This document shows, in pieces, positions 7,501-8,969 of a stretch of DNA of 8,969 nt. The position numbers and the translations under genes were made by a program. Source of the DNA: an uncultured Chloroflexota bacterium (lineage in GTDB: Bacteria > Chloroflexota > Anaerolineae > B4-G1 > DUEL01). Numbering within the stretch: position 1 is the stretch's first letter; each line of letters starts with the position of its first letter. Location of the stretch: NCBI GenBank assembly GCA_937138275.1, contig CAKZOY010000579.1, positions 1 through 8,969 of the forward strand, read 5' to 3'. The notes beneath the pieces are model-generated. The model was not told the DNA's origin. It did no database searches and worked only from the letters and a program-made list of their open reading frames with translations.

Positions 7501-8189
7501 CCCGCGCGATGCAAGAACTGGGAGATGTGGTCAACGCCTACGCAGGGCAACTCCACGAGGAGCGACACGAGGCAGTGGTCACCCTCGCCGGTCTGGTCCG
7601 ACGGGTCCGCCCGCACAAGACCCGCGACGGCAAGGATATGGCCTTTGTCACCCTGGAGGACCTCACCGGGGCCTGCGATGTGGTGGTCTTCCCGCGGACA
7701 TGGGCAGAAAGCCGGGAGAAGTGGCGACTGGACCAGATCGTGGTCGTCTGCGGGAAGGTGGATGCCCATAGGGAGCCCCCCACTTTGATCTGCCAGTGGG
7801 TCAAGCGACCGGATGAGGTCGCCCGCCCGCGCCCCAACGGGGCAACGATGGTGGGAGAGCCCGCGGCCGAATACCGCCCATCCCCCTACCCTCCTCCGAC
7901 AACCGCGCCGACTTCGGGCCCGTCCCCAACAGCCGGCCGCACCGTCCAGGTGACCATCCACCGCAGCGGGGATAATGAGCGGGACTTTCGCCTCCTCTCC
8001 GCCGTCCACGAGGTGTTGACGGCCTACCCGGGGGAGGACCGGTTCACCTTCCGACTGGTGGGCGGTCCACCGGGCAACGGGGAAGTCCTGCTGGAATTCC
8101 CCAACCACTCCACCCGCTATTGCGACGAACTGGGGGAGAAACTGGCCGACCTGCTGGGGCCGGGGGCGGTGAAGGTAGTAGAGGGGTAG
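4536..8189 (+). CDS. dnaE: DNA polymerase III alpha subunit (replicative polymerase) DnaE
   Basis: Catalytic subunit of the replicative C-family polymerase, 1217 residues. An N-terminal PHP domain carries all nine expected metal ligands: H8, H10, D17, H42, E67, H88, C138, D205 and H207. Unlike the degenerate E. coli domain, it may bind metals and act as a 3'-5' proofreading exonuclease. The palm has RGSAGGSIVAYALEI, PDIDLDF (D397, D399) and KVDFLGL (D587) as catalytic aspartates; the fingers have KKKKEALLAHR and GFNRAHAAGYA. A clamp-binding motif QLSLF is at 938-942. An OB-fold follows (about 1010-1090), then a Pro/Ser/Thr-rich linker (about 1109-1135) and a small C-terminal domain. A hydrophilic insertion (532-564), made by an octameric DNA repeat, lies in the palm before D587. 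ATG 4536 fits the conserved FVHLHVH start, but no Shine-Dalgarno is visible because the heptameric repeat fills the leader. Confidence 0.98.
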   Translation: MPEFVHLHVHSHYSLLDGLPLPKALAQRAAELGMPALALTDHGALYGVVEFYQAAQEAGIKPIIGMEAYLAPRRSHERNATEDRKPYHLLLLAQTQTGYKNLLRLATIAMLEGYYYKPRIDKETLARYGEGLIVTSGCGSSEIPRLIIEGRLEEARATVAWYADRFPGRFFLELQDHDMEDLRKVNRHLLAFAREFGLPLIATNDVHYLTREQAPVHDTLLAIGTGKSLKDPSRMRYEGDTYYMRTAEEMAAIFAEVPEALTNTLRVAEMCQVELEFGRLHLPVFQVPEGHTPESYLRLLCEEGLRRRYGDRADHPEIRARLEHELNIIHQMGFDTYFLIVWDLCRAARERDIWYNARGSAGGSIVAYALEITRVDPLSNHLIFERFLNPGRISMPDIDLDFPDDRRAEMIEYAVQKYGQENVAQIITFGTMGARAAVRDVGRVMDIPLSEVDRIAKLIPSIPGKPVSIAEALEQVEELRKLYETTPYVRQLLDTAMQLEGVARHASTHAAGVVIADAPLVEYCPLHRPTTEKGTGERKSGGAGERRSGGAEENGENGETAEGEVILSAVTQWPMEDLEAIGLLKVDFLGLSTLTVMRTACDLIRQRHRVELDLDSIPLDDPKIYQLLSSGDVMGVFQVEGAGFRRVLTEMRPTDYQHIVAALALYRPGPMEYIPTYIRRMHGEEKVEYRHPALALILDETYGIIVYQEQIIRIATDLAGYEPGEADTIRKAVGKKKKEALLAHRNQFVQGCQAQGIAREVAEGIFDDIEFFARYGFNRAHAAGYAMVTCQTAYLKAHYPLEYMTALLTVERHNTEKVGVLVTECRRMGIEVLPPSVNRSDLAFTIEGNAIRFGLGAVKNVGDGPVMAIVSAREDRPFSDLADFCRRVDLRLVNRRALESLIRAGAMEEFGPRARLLSAIDRMMDLSARTHQAREIGQLSLFGEATGVQLRDDESLFIGLPPAPEPPYREVLEWEKDLMGVYLSEHPLTRAMQELGDVVNAYAGQLHEERHEAVVTLAGLVRRVRPHKTRDGKDMAFVTLEDLTGACDVVVFPRTWAESREKWRLDQIVVVCGKVDAHREPPTLICQWVKRPDEVARPRPNGATMVGEPAAEYRPSPYPPPTTAPTSGPSPTAGRTVQVTIHRSGDNERDFRLLSAVHEVLTAYPGEDRFTFRLVGGPPGNGEVLLEFPNHSTRYCDELGEKLADLLGPGAVKVVEG
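6145..6192 (+). repeat. Octameric purine-rich tandem repeat inside dnaE
   Basis: Six consecutive 8-base units occur here: AGCGGAAA, AGCGGAGG, AGCGGGGG, then AGCGGAGG three times. A broader purine-rich tract spans about 6129-6227 with few pyrimidines on the plus strand. Eight is not a multiple of three, so three units (24 bases) give an eight-residue peptide period, read as GERKSGGA then GERRSGGA, followed by an EENGENGE stretch. The tract encodes residues 532-564 of DnaE, in a palm loop where other DnaE proteins have only a short turn before the VTQ motif. The frame is kept. Confidence 0.9.
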
Positions 8190-8222
8190 GCAGAGAGGCG
8201 ACTTCGCGGCCTATTGCAGCGT

Positions 8223-8969
8223 CTATTCTAACCGCAGCAAATACCAGGCGGTAAAATCCAGCACGCCTTCCTCTCGGGTCTCCGCCGTCAGCGCGACCCA
8301 TGCGGGATTCCCCAGTGCCTCCAGGTCCACCCGGTACCACAGGAAACGCCCGTGCCGCGAGACGTCTCCCCGTCTCTTCTGCCCCCAGCGGCCCATCCAT
8401 GTTGGGGATTCCCCATCCGAAGAGATCGCGCGCACATAGAGCCGATAGTCGTAAGTAACGGCAGGGCGCCCCCGCATCTCCACCCCCACCCAGAGGGAAT
8501 CCCCGGTCCGTAGCAGCGCCAGATGGGCAATGTCTGCCCCGCCCGCCACCCAGCGGATTACGCTGTCCTTCACCGGGTCCGCAACGGATGCGAATCCCCC
8601 GTCCCCTCCGATTCTCCAGATTTCCTGCGGGTCATATACCAGCGCCCCATCCACCCCCTCCAGGGAGATGGCAGAGTCCACCGGTATAAACAGTTCGTTC
8701 TGGCGGATGAAACTGTGCAGCAAGCGGCCCAGAACCCGGATCTGGGAGGGGTAGGCCTCCACTGCTGCCCGTTTGACGGTGACGTCATCCGCCGATAAGG
8801 GCCACTGGAGCCATTCACCAATGGTTTCCAGTTGCCGGGGCGGGAGGAGAAACGCCGTGGGCCGCAACCCCGTCGGCTGGGGGAACTGACCGTAGTGGAC
8901 AAGGTATCCCAGCAGCAGGGGGTTGTACTCCGGATCGCTGGCCTCCTCCATCGCCACTGCCAGCCGCAC
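8223..8969 (-). CDS. PIG-L/LmbE-like deacetylase family protein, C-terminal part (5' end outside window)
   Basis: A minus-strand frame of 248 residues remains open at the right edge, so the true start and N-terminus are missing. The visible first half reads LLGYLVHYGQFPQPTGLRP, then LLPPRQLE, then KRAAVEAYPSQ and FIRQNELF. This resembles the C-terminal part of extended PIG-L/LmbE-type zinc-dependent N-acetylglucosaminyl deacetylases, which typically end with a lysine-rich helix and a Y-x-SQ motif. The catalytic HPDD and HxxH motifs would lie upstream, beyond 8969, so activity cannot be judged. From about residue 120 there is a second, beta-rich region (DPVKDSVIRWVAGGADI, then LLRTGDSLWVGVEM, YDYRLYVRAIS) that may be a carbohydrate-binding-like domain. 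The gene converges on dnaE with only 33 bases between the stops. Family assignment is by motif memory and is moderate; a hypothetical protein is the alternative. Confidence 0.58.
   Translation of the reverse strand: MRLAVAMEEASDPEYNPLLLGYLVHYGQFPQPTGLRPTAFLLPPRQLETIGEWLQWPLSADDVTVKRAAVEAYPSQIRVLGRLLHSFIRQNELFIPVDSAISLEGVDGALVYDPQEIWRIGGDGGFASVADPVKDSVIRWVAGGADIAHLALLRTGDSLWVGVEMRGRPAVTYDYRLYVRAISSDGESPTWMGRWGQKRRGDVSRHGRFLWYRVDLEALGNPAWVALTAETREEGVLDFTAWYLLRLE

Noticed and set aside
8190..8222. Possible bidirectional terminator between dnaE and the convergent gene
   Set aside because: Only a weak stem (GCGA with TCGC at a two-base loop) is visible, with no T-run on either strand; not enough to call.

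Overview
The window looks like chromosomal DNA of a GC-rich bacterium. The best guess is Chloroflexota, possibly an Anaerolineae-like lineage. That rests on how the proteins read by eye: a PstS with a YTRADACGAAE-type motif, a DnaE with an intact-looking PHP domain, a PIG-L-like protein with a C-terminal beta-rich extension, and short degenerate tandem repeats between and inside genes. No 16S or other decisive marker is present, so this assignment is tentative.

Layout: positions 1-341 hold no convincing gene. They contain a G-rich tract that could form a quadruplex, a long hairpin sharing one of its G-runs, and a good sigma70-type promoter with an extended -10. Positions 342-3084 are a phosphate-transport (pst) operon in order S-C-A-B. 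The binding lipoprotein pstS and the permease pstC look intact. pstA is reduced to about its last 40 codons. pstB has lost an in-frame block of roughly 50 codons that should carry Walker B, the catalytic glutamate, the D-loop and the H-switch histidine; its signature and P-loop motifs are also altered. Taken literally, the transporter has one permease half and no working ATPase, so it should not import phosphate.

Positions 3096-4505 encode an MFS transporter of the GPH/MelB type. Its strong Shine-Dalgarno sequence is fused to the pstB stop codon. A six-unit heptameric tandem repeat (4491-4532) supplies the last codons of this transporter and all of the short gap before dnaE. dnaE (4536-8189) is a full-length replicative DNA polymerase III alpha subunit. 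All nine expected PHP metal ligands, the three palm aspartates and a QLSLF clamp-binding motif are visible. A purine-rich octameric tandem repeat encodes a hydrophilic insertion in its palm. On the minus strand, converging on dnaE with a 33-base gap, is the 3' part of a gene resembling the C-terminal half of PIG-L/LmbE-family deacetylases plus an extra beta-rich domain; its 5' end lies outside the window.

The most notable points are the two separate in-frame deletions in the pst operon and the two unrelated short-repeat tracts at functionally sensitive places in and before dnaE. I do not see a clear new multi-gene system such as a defence island, CRISPR array, retron or prophage.
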